A stretch of 64,000 bases of DNA from NCBI RefSeq assembly GCF_012641745.1, contig NZ_WEHZ01000013.1:62001-126000 (forward strand), given 5' to 3'. The stretch comes from Pseudoalteromonas peptidolytica. Its GTDB lineage: Bacteria > Pseudomonadota > Gammaproteobacteria > Enterobacterales > Alteromonadaceae. Under the pieces are notes generated by a model. It saw only the letters and a list, made by a program, of their open reading frames with translations, was not told the origin of the DNA and did no database searches. Below, in pieces: positions 25,672-33,971 of this stretch; the stretch's first letter is position 1; every line of letters begins with the position of its first letter. A program made the position numbers and the translations under genes.

Positions 25672-28600
25672 ATGAGTTTAGCCAAATGGTCAATTGAGAA
25701 TAAAGTTATCAGTTGGATGTTTGCCTTGCTCTTACTGATAGCAGGTGCAGTATCTTATCTCGGCTTAGGTCAACTTGAAGACCCTGAGTTTACGTTGAAA
25801 AAAGCCATGGTTGTGACGATGTACCCTGGTGCTTCACCTCAGCAAGTCGAAGAGGAAGTTACATTTCCAATTGAAAATGCAATCCAATCTTTGCCCTACG
25901 TAGACTATGTAACTTCCATCTCATCACCGGGTAAGTCCCAGATCACGGTTGAGATGAAGAGTAAATATCGAAAAAAAGATCTACAACAAATTTGGGATGA
26001 GCTAAGACGTAAAGTAAATGATCTAGCGCCCAAACTCCCTCCGGGAGTCATGACACCCAGCGTTATTGATGATTTCGCCGATGTATACGGAGAGCTATAT
26101 GCCGTGACAGGCGAAGGCTACTCATACGACGAGCTAAAAGATTATGTGGACTTTTTGAAACGAGAGTTAGTTTTAGTCGATGGCGTAAGTAAAGTGACCG
26201 TGGCTGGTGAGCAGCAAGCCCAAGTCATTGTTGAAATATCAACGCAGAAACTATCCCAGCTTGGTATCCCAACAAGCCACATATTTTCTTTACTTCAAGC
26301 GCAAAATACTGTTTCAAACGCGGGTAAAATCAGAGTTGGAGATGAATCAATCCGACTCCACCCAACAGGAGAGTTTACAGATGTCTCTGAGCTTGAGGGA
26401 TTACTCATTTCAAAGCCTGGTGCTAAAGAATTAATATATCTTGGGGATGTAGCAACCGTTACTCGTGAATATGCAGAAGTCCCCAATCACATCACTCGTT
26501 TTGCACAGCAGCGCGCTTTATTAGTGGGTGTTTCTTTCACGTCTGGCGTTAATGTGGTTGAAGTGGGTAAAGAGATCGGCCGACATTTAACCCAGCTTGA
26601 ATATCAACGACCTTATGGTATTACCATCAATACGGTATACAACCAACCTACCGAAGTGGAGACCTCAGTTGATGGCTTTATCATCAGTCTGGTTGAAGCG
26701 GTTGCTATCGTTATTATTGTGCTACTTATTTTTATGGGCGTGAAAAGTGGCATATTGATAGGTGGTATCCTACTCATAACCGTGCTCGGTACATTTATTT
26801 TTATGAAGATGTTCGCCATTGACTTACAACGGATCTCGCTTGGTGCATTAATCATAGCGCTGGGAATGTTGGTAGATAACGCCATCGTTGTAACCGAAGG
26901 GATCTTGATAAATATAAAACGTGGACAATCAAAGCTCCAAGCTGCGGTTAATATTGTAGAGCAAACTAAGTGGCCGCTTCTTGGCGCAACTGTGATTGGC
27001 ATTACCGCCTTTGCACCAATAGGATTGAGCTCAGATGCAAGTGGCGAATTTGCCGGTTCTTTATTCTGGGTGCTTTTAATATCACTATTGCTAAGTTGGG
27101 TTACCGCTATCACGCTTACCCCATTTTTTGCTAATGCCATGTTTAAAGAGCCAAAAGCAAAAGAAAACAATGATGACGCTGAAGATGATGACCCTTATAA
27201 AGGCGTAATCTTTACTGTATACAAGTCAATGCTGACGTTTTGCCTCAAGCACAGAGCGGTAACTATTATCTCAATGGTGTTATTACTTGTTGGTGCGGTC
27301 GTCGGTTTCAAATCAGTAAAACAATCATTCTTTCCCGCATCGAATACACCTATGTTTTACGTAGATTATTGGCACTATCAAGGTGCTGATATCCGTAGCA
27401 CAGCGAAAAATGTCGAGAAAATAGAATCATTCTTACTTGCCGATCCACTTGTAAATGAGGTCACCACAACGATTGGCCAAGGTGCACCTAGATTTATGTT
27501 AACCTACTCACCAGAAAAGCAGTATGACGCTTACGGCCAGCTTATTGTCAGAGTAAAAGACAGAGATGCTGTTGTCAGTATGATTGCGAAGTTGCGTGAG
27601 TATGAAAATCAACACGAACTAGACGGTCAACTAAAAATTAAACGAATGGAAATAGGCCCATCTACTGATGCTAAAATTGAAGCTCGTTTTTCTGGCCCAG
27701 ACCCTGTTGTCTTAAGGCAATTGGCGGAAGAAGCTAAAAATATAATTCGACGAGATGAGAAAGCATTTAACATTCGAGATAACTGGCGCCAGAGAACTAA
27801 GCTCATCCGCCCACAGTTTAACGAGCTTAAAGCAAGACGCTTGGGGATCAGCAAATCCGATTTAGATCAGTTATTACTTTCTTCAGTATCAGGTAGTAAA
27901 GTTGGTTTATATCGAGATGGCACTCAATTACTACCAATCATCGCTCGTTCGCCGGAAGAAGAGCGGCTAAATGTTGAAAACTTGGGCGACCTACAAATAT
28001 TTAGCCCAGTTTTAAGTGTTTACGTTCCGGTTTCCCAGATCGTAGATGATTTCAGTGTTACATGGGAAGATAGCCTTATCATGCGCAGGGACAGAAAACG
28101 CACAATTACTGTTATGGCGGATCATGACGTTATTGGTGATGAAACTCCTGCAAAACTGTTTGCACGAGTCAAAAGCGATATTGAAGCTATCGAGCTTCCT
28201 CAAGGCTATGAGATGCAATGGGGCGGTGAATATGAGTCATCTAGTAAAGCGAAAACTGCAATTTTTGGCTCGCTACCAATTGGCTATCTTGCTATGTTCA
28301 TGATCACTGTATTGCTATTTAATTCAGTGAAGAAACCTTTAGTGATATGGTCAACCGTGCCACTTGCCATTATAGGCGTAACTGCCGGACTTGTTTTATT
28401 GCAAGCCCCTTTTAGTTTCATGGCATTACTCGGGTTGTTGAGTTTATCAGGAATGCTCATCAAAAATGGGATTGTACTGATGGATCAAATTAATATTGAA
28501 ATTGAATCTGGTAAGTCTCCATATCAAGCTGTTTTTGATTCTGGTGTGAGTCGTGTAAGACCGGTTTCAATGGCTGCTATTACGACCATCCTAGGCATGA

Positions 28601-28740
28601 TCCCACTGCTATTTGATGTGTTCTTCCAATCGATGGCTGTTACCATAATGTTTGGTCTTGGATTTGCTACTATATTAACCTTGATTGTACTTCCTGTACT
28701 TCACTGTGTGTATTTTGGTATTAAGCAACCAGACGCTTAA
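25672..28740 (+). CDS. RND efflux permease (second system)
   Basis: A 1022-aa AcrB-superfamily pump. It begins MSLAKWSIENKVISWMFALLLLIAG and keeps the two-fold arrangement, with TM4 motif ALGMLVDNAIVVTEGILINIKRG (proton-relay Asp; the second acidic residue is Asn) and the C-terminal LSGMLIKNGIVLMDQIN. It lacks the extra length of HAE1 pumps and is closer to the shorter permeases of the MexK/VmeF/HAE3-like kind with a LysR neighbour; this subfamily call is tentative. Expected role: proton-driven efflux of hydrophobic compounds from the periplasm and outer leaflet. Followed by a terminator at 28745-28778. Confidence 0.92.
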   Translation: MSLAKWSIENKVISWMFALLLLIAGAVSYLGLGQLEDPEFTLKKAMVVTMYPGASPQQVEEEVTFPIENAIQSLPYVDYVTSISSPGKSQITVEMKSKYRKKDLQQIWDELRRKVNDLAPKLPPGVMTPSVIDDFADVYGELYAVTGEGYSYDELKDYVDFLKRELVLVDGVSKVTVAGEQQAQVIVEISTQKLSQLGIPTSHIFSLLQAQNTVSNAGKIRVGDESIRLHPTGEFTDVSELEGLLISKPGAKELIYLGDVATVTREYAEVPNHITRFAQQRALLVGVSFTSGVNVVEVGKEIGRHLTQLEYQRPYGITINTVYNQPTEVETSVDGFIISLVEAVAIVIIVLLIFMGVKSGILIGGILLITVLGTFIFMKMFAIDLQRISLGALIIALGMLVDNAIVVTEGILINIKRGQSKLQAAVNIVEQTKWPLLGATVIGITAFAPIGLSSDASGEFAGSLFWVLLISLLLSWVTAITLTPFFANAMFKEPKAKENNDDAEDDDPYKGVIFTVYKSMLTFCLKHRAVTIISMVLLLVGAVVGFKSVKQSFFPASNTPMFYVDYWHYQGADIRSTAKNVEKIESFLLADPLVNEVTTTIGQGAPRFMLTYSPEKQYDAYGQLIVRVKDRDAVVSMIAKLREYENQHELDGQLKIKRMEIGPSTDAKIEARFSGPDPVVLRQLAEEAKNIIRRDEKAFNIRDNWRQRTKLIRPQFNELKARRLGISKSDLDQLLLSSVSGSKVGLYRDGTQLLPIIARSPEEERLNVENLGDLQIFSPVLSVYVPVSQIVDDFSVTWEDSLIMRRDRKRTITVMADHDVIGDETPAKLFARVKSDIEAIELPQGYEMQWGGEYESSSKAKTAIFGSLPIGYLAMFMITVLLFNSVKKPLVIWSTVPLAIIGVTAGLVLLQAPFSFMALLGLLSLSGMLIKNGIVLMDQINIEIESGKSPYQAVFDSGVSRVRPVSMAAITTILGMIPLLFDVFFQSMAVTIMFGLGFATILTLIVLPVLHCVYFGIKQPDA

Positions 28741-28744
28741 AATA

Positions 28745-28778
28745 AAAAGCCCCTTGATAAACTGTCAAGGGGCTTTAC
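28745..28778. terminator. Bidirectional terminator between RND permease and rluF
   Basis: AAAGCCCCTTGATA (28746-28759) pairs with TGTCAAGGGGCTTT (28763-28776) around a three-base loop. The minus-strand side ends in GGCTTTTTATTTT, a good T-run for rluF; the plus-strand side has a shorter T-run. Confidence 0.85.
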
Positions 28779-28802
28779 GTTCAAATTGATTTCTTTGACA
28801 CA

Positions 28803-29813
28803 CTACTTTTTAGTTTTATTTAAAGACAGCGTACCCTTCACTCTGTTAGCGGGTTTACCACTGTTTTTCTGACCGGGTTTGCGTGTTTTACTACTTCTGC
28901 CTTTATCAAAAGGGTATTGTTTTCCCCGTGTTTTGCTCTCTCTTTCTTTATTTTGGCCCGATTCACTCGTTTTGGTATTCCGGTTTTGAGGGCGCTTCTG
29001 CAACTTTACTTCGTTCGACTCATCATCGTTTCGGTTGAACTTATCGCTAACTTTTCCTGCACCCGCCCCCGCTGAGGCTTCTTGTGTTTTAACCGAAGAT
29101 TCCGTAGCTCGATTAATTTCGCGCATTTCTTGCTCGCTGAGGTGACGCCATTGGCCGCTGGCAAGTCCGGTAAGGTCGATATTCATAATTCGAATACGTT
29201 TTAAACTCGTTACTTCAAAACCGAGGTATTCGCACATTCTTCTTATCTGACGATTTAGACCTTGAGTAAGTATGATAGTAAATGACTTTATGCCAGTTTT
29301 ACGTACCTTACAGCGTTTAGTTACCGTGCCAAGGATCGGAATGCCCGATGACATACGCTTTACAAAACGCTCATCAATTGGTTTATCAACAACCACCTCA
29401 TATTCTTTTTCATGGTTATTTCCAGCTCGGAGAATTTTGTTTACCATATCCCCTTGATTAGTAAGAAATATTAGCCCTTCTGACGGTCTATCTAAACGCC
29501 CAATAGGAAAGATCCTTTCTGGATAATTGATAGCGCTCACAATATTGCTTTTAATTTTTCGCTCAGTGGTACAGGTTACACCAACCGGTTTATTGTAAGC
29601 GATAAAGACCGATTTTGGCTTTGCTTTGAGTGGTTTATTATCAATAATAATGGTGTCAGCGTCTGACACTTTAGTGCCCATTTCTGGTAGCGTGCCATTT
29701 ACTTTAACTCGGCCAGAAGCAATTAAGTCATCAGCTTCTCGACGGCTGCAAAATCCTGTTTCACTGATGTATTTATTGAGGCGCTTTTGTTCTGTCACAA
29801 TAGGGAACCACAT
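28803..29813 (-). CDS. rluF: 23S rRNA pseudouridine synthase, RluF type
   Basis: A 336-aa protein. An S4 RNA-binding domain (about 9-60: KRLNKYISETGFCSRREADDLI) is followed by the RsuA-type catalytic domain with FPIGRLDRPSEGLIFLTN (catalytic Asp108), LRAGNNHEKEYEV and TQGLNRQIRRMCEYLGFEV. The LRAGN(N/D)HEKEY and GIPILGTVTK blocks match RluF of E. coli, which modifies 23S rRNA U2604 and weakly tRNA-Tyr. A lysine/asparagine-rich, disordered tail (~235-336) is typical of RluF. No clear ribosome-binding site precedes ATG 29813; GTG at codon 6 is an alternative start. Confidence 0.92.
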   Translation of the reverse strand: MWFPIVTEQKRLNKYISETGFCSRREADDLIASGRVKVNGTLPEMGTKVSDADTIIIDNKPLKAKPKSVFIAYNKPVGVTCTTERKIKSNIVSAINYPERIFPIGRLDRPSEGLIFLTNQGDMVNKILRAGNNHEKEYEVVVDKPIDERFVKRMSSGIPILGTVTKRCKVRKTGIKSFTIILTQGLNRQIRRMCEYLGFEVTSLKRIRIMNIDLTGLASGQWRHLSEQEMREINRATESSVKTQEASAGAGAGKVSDKFNRNDDESNEVKLQKRPQNRNTKTSESGQNKERESKTRGKQYPFDKGRSSKTRKPGQKNSGKPANRVKGTLSLNKTKK

Positions 29814-29865
29814 AGAGTAAAAACGATTATTGTAATCGCTTAATGGCCTTTACACTACCGGATTT

Positions 29866-30939
29866 CTAGTTTTGTCGGGTTTTTCTCAATAACTTTGGTG
29901 AAAATTGATACCGCGCGTCTGGTTTATCAATTAAGCTCATGGCTTTGTAGTCTATAGAATGCCAATTCTTTGCAGATTTAATCCAATGATAACTATCGAG
30001 ATTTTCTTTTGTCAGCACCATCAGATCAAACGCTAACTCTGAATTATTTTGCCAGTAGGAATGGCCATTATGATGATCGTAAATCGAAACGAGTGCCCAT
30101 GCCCCCATCATGAAATGTCCACCTACAGAAGCATGCAGATCATCATCTCTAATTAGTTCAAATGTATCATTTAACCAGTCAAACCCGCCAAAAACTGCAC
30201 GATTATTATTCTCTCCAGCAGCAGTAAGTGCGCCCATTGCCATTAAATCAGACGCGCACCAAATAAGGTTTGTTTTAGGATAACGGGATAACAACTTTTT
30301 TGTCTTTTCGAACGCTTGCTCTTTTGACCATCCAGCATATACCGTTTGCTGTAGCGCCACCCCAACCTCTGCAAAAAAACGACTTGCACCACCACTTCTA
30401 ATGTCTGACTCCGTACCATAATGCCCATTGATTGCTACTGGATATATTTCTTTATGACCCTTTGATTTTGCTTGAAGATAAAGTTGTTTTGCTAGAACGT
30501 AGCCCGCCTTATCGTTGTCGTGATGCAGCTCACCTAACCAATATTTGTATATTTCTTTTGGGTTTCCAATCGCAAGCTTCTCTGGTCCCGATATTGTCTG
30601 TTCTAACGTAATATGGTTGATTTCATACTTTTCTAAAAGTCTAAGACTCTCCTCTGCACCACCGGGATAATTAATTAAAATAACATAGTCAGGTGTGGCA
30701 CGATAATTCAAATATTTTGTCAATTCTGACAATTGGATTATTCTGTTTCCTTCGCCATAAATCACATTAAGGCGTATACCCAGTTGCTCGGCGGCAGCTT
30801 CTGTAGCGCCTTGTACACGATGCCAAAAAGGCTCACCGGGTAAAGAAGGATTAACAAACAGTACGTTAATAGAGTCAGCCGCACTTACCTTTACACTGCA
30901 AACCGAGAATGCCATAGCAACAAACAGTTTTTTAATCAT
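29866..30939 (-). CDS. Periplasmic sugar-type substrate-binding protein (orphan)
   Basis: A 357-aa type I periplasmic-binding protein. ATG 30939 is chosen because AAGGGG lies five bases upstream; an in-frame GTG two codons earlier is poorly placed. A signal peptide (~1-21, ending VSAADS) is followed by two Rossmann-like lobes with FVNPSLPGEPFWHRVQGATEAAAEQLG, VILINYPGGAEESLRLLEKY, HYGTESDIRSGGASRFFAEV and NLIWCASDLMAMGALTAAGE, as in ribose/galactose-binding and LuxP-like proteins. No ABC permease or ATPase is nearby; it overlaps the DUF418 gene by 8 bp and follows the EAL-HDOD gene. A sensory partner role is conceivable. Confidence 0.85.
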   Translation of the reverse strand: MIKKLFVAMAFSVCSVKVSAADSINVLFVNPSLPGEPFWHRVQGATEAAAEQLGIRLNVIYGEGNRIIQLSELTKYLNYRATPDYVILINYPGGAEESLRLLEKYEINHITLEQTISGPEKLAIGNPKEIYKYWLGELHHDNDKAGYVLAKQLYLQAKSKGHKEIYPVAINGHYGTESDIRSGGASRFFAEVGVALQQTVYAGWSKEQAFEKTKKLLSRYPKTNLIWCASDLMAMGALTAAGENNNRAVFGGFDWLNDTFELIRDDDLHASVGGHFMMGAWALVSIYDHHNGHSYWQNNSELAFDLMVLTKENLDSYHWIKSAKNWHSIDYKAMSLIDKPDARYQFSPKLLRKTRQN

Positions 30940-32029
30940 GACCACCCCTTCGTAGCGTTAACCACTTAAGTAGCTTTTCTAACGGGCCTTGTTTGAAGAC
31001 CTTAAAGTACAGATTCGCAATAACTAGCTGAAGTATAGTCGCAACCACAAAAGCAGCGAAGTAGTCCACTCGATCCCACTTACTAATCGCTTCAGGTTGA
31101 ATGAAATGAAAATAGCTAACAAAAATAATTGATTGTGAGATATAAAGGGTGAGTGCCAATCGCCCCACAACTTGCATCGTATATAATTTATACCTACTTG
31201 CTCGCATTACTGATTTAATCACCACAATATAAAATAGAGCCACTGGTATAGCTAGTAACCAGTCAATCCCTTCAAAAAAAGCAATACCAACCTTTCGTTC
31301 AACGACAAATCCAACAAATGAAAGTACAATAGCTAGAACTGCATATAAATTAATTTTCTCTGTCGGTTCACGCGTATTTAACTCAAATAAGCCGTCTTTA
31401 AAAAGTAGCATACCGAGCAGCATTAAACCTGCGGTGTACCATAAAGTAATAACTGGAATAAGCAGACTAACAATAATGAAATAAAGACCATTGTTTACAA
31501 CAAGCTGCCAATAAGTATTCGGCACTCGTTGTACAAGCTCGAGGTATTCTGGACTGCTACGGTTTATGCTCGCTTCAGGGTCAACAAGCAATAGTATACT
31601 CAATAGCAGTGCCGGCAATACGATAAACCCTGCCGTATAACGTATTAATTTTGCACGCTGAGCGTCTATAAATTTCAAAGCGACAAAACCACTTAGGGCA
31701 TAATTAAAAAGAATATCGCCGGGCCATATCAACACACCATGCACCATGCCAAAAAGCAGCAGCCATTTGAGTCTTATTTTTGCTTGTTCTGATGAACTGG
31801 CATTAGCCACTTGGACGCACAGTGCTGCGCCGAACAACATTGCAAAAAGAGAGCGAAATCGACCGTCAAAAAAAATGCTATTCACCATAGCAAAAAAGGG
31901 GTCTAAATGATGAGCAGGACTTGCAGCTACATAACCCAGTTCAAAGTTGGCCATGTGCACTAGATTCATGGAAAGCAACCCGAGTAGCGCAAAGCCTCGA
32001 ATTGCATCCATTGCGATAATTCTTTTCAT
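30932..32029 (-). CDS. DUF418-type integral membrane protein
   Basis: A 365-aa polytopic protein with about nine to ten transmembrane segments, starting MKRIIAMDAIRGFALLGLLSMN, the family hallmark (DxxRGxAxxGI-like), and containing FFDGRFRSLFAMLFGAA and a C-terminal GRLALTLYISQSIIF block as in YeiB/DUF418 proteins, distant relatives of acyltransferase-3. Function is unknown in general; roles in envelope modification are proposed. Its start shares a base with the stop of the EAL-HDOD gene and its end overlaps the periplasmic binding protein by 8 bp, so the three are one transcription unit. Confidence 0.85.
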   Translation of the reverse strand: MKRIIAMDAIRGFALLGLLSMNLVHMANFELGYVAASPAHHLDPFFAMVNSIFFDGRFRSLFAMLFGAALCVQVANASSSEQAKIRLKWLLLFGMVHGVLIWPGDILFNYALSGFVALKFIDAQRAKLIRYTAGFIVLPALLLSILLLVDPEASINRSSPEYLELVQRVPNTYWQLVVNNGLYFIIVSLLIPVITLWYTAGLMLLGMLLFKDGLFELNTREPTEKINLYAVLAIVLSFVGFVVERKVGIAFFEGIDWLLAIPVALFYIVVIKSVMRASRYKLYTMQVVGRLALTLYISQSIIFVSYFHFIQPEAISKWDRVDYFAAFVVATILQLVIANLYFKVFKQGPLEKLLKWLTLRRGGHD

Positions 32030-33246
32030 TAATACACGCGATTTTTATACATATCAGCCCAGTTTATCGCAGCAGCATGAAAATCAGGAAGGTTTTCATC
32101 TTTATAATTCAAATAACTACAAGCGTCCTGTAATGTCCACCAGCTGCCCGATTCATAGGCTTTCACAATATTTAAAATATAATAAAGCGTATTGGGCTTG
32201 CCAATCAGCGCATCATGAAGTTGCTCAGGAAAGGGCAATTTATTTACTACCTGCTCCATAGGTTTATCAAGTATTGCATCCAGTAACGAGAATAGACCGG
32301 TCATAAAACTCATATTTGCCAAGCCAGGAGAGATCTGTTGAGCAATAAGCTCGCAAAAACGCGAACGAACTATCGACAACCGAGTTAACTCCGTTGGCTT
32401 CCCCTCTGCCACATGGGCAGTCATGATTAAATTAACAAACTTTTTGACTCGTTCGTTACCCAAATAAACGAGCGCTTGCTTCAACGATTCAATCCGGCTC
32501 TTAATTGGAAATACTCCTGAGTTAATTAATCTCAGCAGTTTGTAGGCTAGTGCAGTATCTTGAGCAAATAACTCAGCCAACCTCGTTATACTCATATTTG
32601 ACTTTAACGCTTCTTCGTAGATAAGCATCACAATGACATAATTAATTGAGATATCTTTATGCTCTATCATTTTAGGTTTAGCAAAAAAGTAACCTTGGAA
32701 GAACTGGAAGCCCATTTTTTTAGCTTGTTCAAACTCTTCTTCAGTTTCTACCTTTTCCGCCAGTAGCTTAATGTTTTTTCGAGCTTTGATCATATCAACA
32801 ACCGGCTCGATAGAGTCGAGTGAGTTTTCCATGACATCAAATTTGATCAATCTAACCAGCTTCAGAAAAGGATCCCAATCTTTTGAATACTGAAAATCGT
32901 CCAACGCTAACCTAAAATTACTATGAAACAGCCCCCTAATACGTTCATAGTTCTGTTTTGTTGGAGGAATAGTCTCGAGCAACTCTAAAATGACATCATT
33001 GGCAGGCAGAAATTCACAAAGATCTTGGCGCAGCGAATCTGGACCAATATTAATTAGCGCTTTCTTCCCTGAAGTGAGATTTCGCATACCGAGGTTAAGT
33101 TGATTATTCATTATCAGCTTGGCTGTCGCTGCATCATCTGCAATATTGGGAAAGCTATTTTTTACACCATCGCGAAACAACAACTCGTATGCAACAACTT
33201 GTTTTTTACGATTAAATATGGCTTGGCGAGCCACAAAAACCTTCAA
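32029..33246 (-). CDS. EAL-HDOD signalling protein (CdgJ/YuxH type)
   Basis: A 405-aa cytoplasmic protein. Residues 1-195 form an EAL-like domain with FVARQAIFNRKKQVVAYELLFRDG (ELL at 21-23 instead of EAL), LALDDFQYSKDW (DDFQ instead of DDFG) and AEKVETEEEFEQAKKMGFQFFQGYFFAKP. Residues ~200-395 are an HDOD domain (ITRLAELFAQDTALAYKLLRLINSG). This architecture includes CdgJ of Vibrio cholerae, which lacks phosphodiesterase activity and affects motility. The altered EAL/DDFG positions suggest an inactive signalling domain here too. It heads a three-gene unit with DUF418 and a periplasmic binding protein. Confidence 0.9.
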   Translation of the reverse strand: MKVFVARQAIFNRKKQVVAYELLFRDGVKNSFPNIADDAATAKLIMNNQLNLGMRNLTSGKKALINIGPDSLRQDLCEFLPANDVILELLETIPPTKQNYERIRGLFHSNFRLALDDFQYSKDWDPFLKLVRLIKFDVMENSLDSIEPVVDMIKARKNIKLLAEKVETEEEFEQAKKMGFQFFQGYFFAKPKMIEHKDISINYVIVMLIYEEALKSNMSITRLAELFAQDTALAYKLLRLINSGVFPIKSRIESLKQALVYLGNERVKKFVNLIMTAHVAEGKPTELTRLSIVRSRFCELIAQQISPGLANMSFMTGLFSLLDAILDKPMEQVVNKLPFPEQLHDALIGKPNTLYYILNIVKAYESGSWWTLQDACSYLNYKDENLPDFHAAAINWADMYKNRVY

Positions 33247-33617
33247 ACAAAAACTCCTTTGTAGCCAAAGTGACCATTCGCACTTTTGGTTTACTATTTT
33301 TTAGATTTTAACCCTTTATGATGATAAAGAAAATCAAACTAAGCTATTAAGAATCAAAATAATAGCTTAAAAGATAATGCAATTTGGAAAAAAAGAAAGG
33401 CTGAAGCCAGCTTTTGCTGCCTTTTGCCTAGAAGATTGATTAAGATTCGTGCTAATTTGCGATGAGTGAATCCAACTTTAAACAATAGAGTCCTTACTCG
33501 CAGCCATCCTCGTCGCTAGCCAGGTTATATTTTTGGTAAACGTTCACTTATCTTCGAGTGTGCTCGCCAGTCTGCAAATGCGCAACGTAATTAATAGAAC
33601 TGAGGGAAGGATTAGTT

Positions 33618-33779
33618 ATACCAATTTGACTTAATACTTGCTCAATTTGAAGGAGTAAATCTGACGCTAACAGCGTTAAAAATTTCTCATTTAGAACAAC
33701 TAAATAGCAAAATTTTTGCCTAGTTATCGACAAGATTTTCTCGCCTCAAAATAGACCACTTAATTAAGCAAATTGGTAT
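33618..33779 (-). repeat. Dispersed MITE-like repeat, copy D (best preserved, short form)
   Basis: 162 bp with perfect 11-bp terminal inverted repeats: ATACCAATTTG at 33618-33628 and CAAATTGGTAT at 33769-33779. It lies in inverse orientation to copies A-C and contains CTTGCTCAATTTGAAGGAGT, GACGCTAACAGCGTTAAAA, the internal hairpin around TTTAGAACAACTAAA and GCGCC-like CTCGCCTCAAAATAGACC. No transposase is encoded. Confidence 0.88.
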
Positions 33780-33819
33780 TAATCACTTAAAATACCTAAG
33801 CTAAAAAAGTGTAACATCT

Positions 33820-33960
33820 GGCTAGCCAAAGGTTATTTCTTGATACAAGGCGAATTTGTGTGTCAAAAGCGAGTCTGTTGCATACAAATTTAACACAATA
33901 GTAAGGGATAACCGCTGCTAGAGAACCAGTTATTATCCCGAGTTTAGGTTAATTAATACA
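33820..33960 (+). repeat. Second repeat-like stretch, related to copy F at 53.6 kb
   Basis: Shares with 53600-53720 the ordered pieces GTTATTTCTTGATACAAGGCGAATTTG, AAATTTAACACAATAG, GCTGCTAGA and a GGTTAATTAAT end, with moderate divergence. It directly abuts copy D, so composite insertion is possible. Confidence 0.45.
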
Positions 33961-33971
33961 GCCAGCGTCGT

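Larger units (their letters stand above)
33247..33971. other. 725-bp intergenic region between EAL-HDOD gene and glgA
   Basis: No credible gene. It contains copy D of the dispersed repeat (33618-33779) and, next to it, a second repeat-like stretch (about 33820-33960) resembling copy F. An apparent 61-codon minus-strand frame at 33548-33733 is only the repeat read through. The remaining 370 bp (33247-33617) hold the promoter region for the EAL-HDOD operon, with no motif I could support. Confidence 0.75.

Noticed and set aside
32029-33246. Active EAL phosphodiesterase
   Set aside because: The EAL/DDFG positions are altered (ELL, DDFQ) and the EAL-HDOD architecture is often catalytically inactive.
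33548-33733. 61-codon minus-strand frame between EAL-HDOD and glgA
   Set aside because: It lies largely inside the dispersed repeat copy D and has no ribosome-binding site or recognisable protein features.
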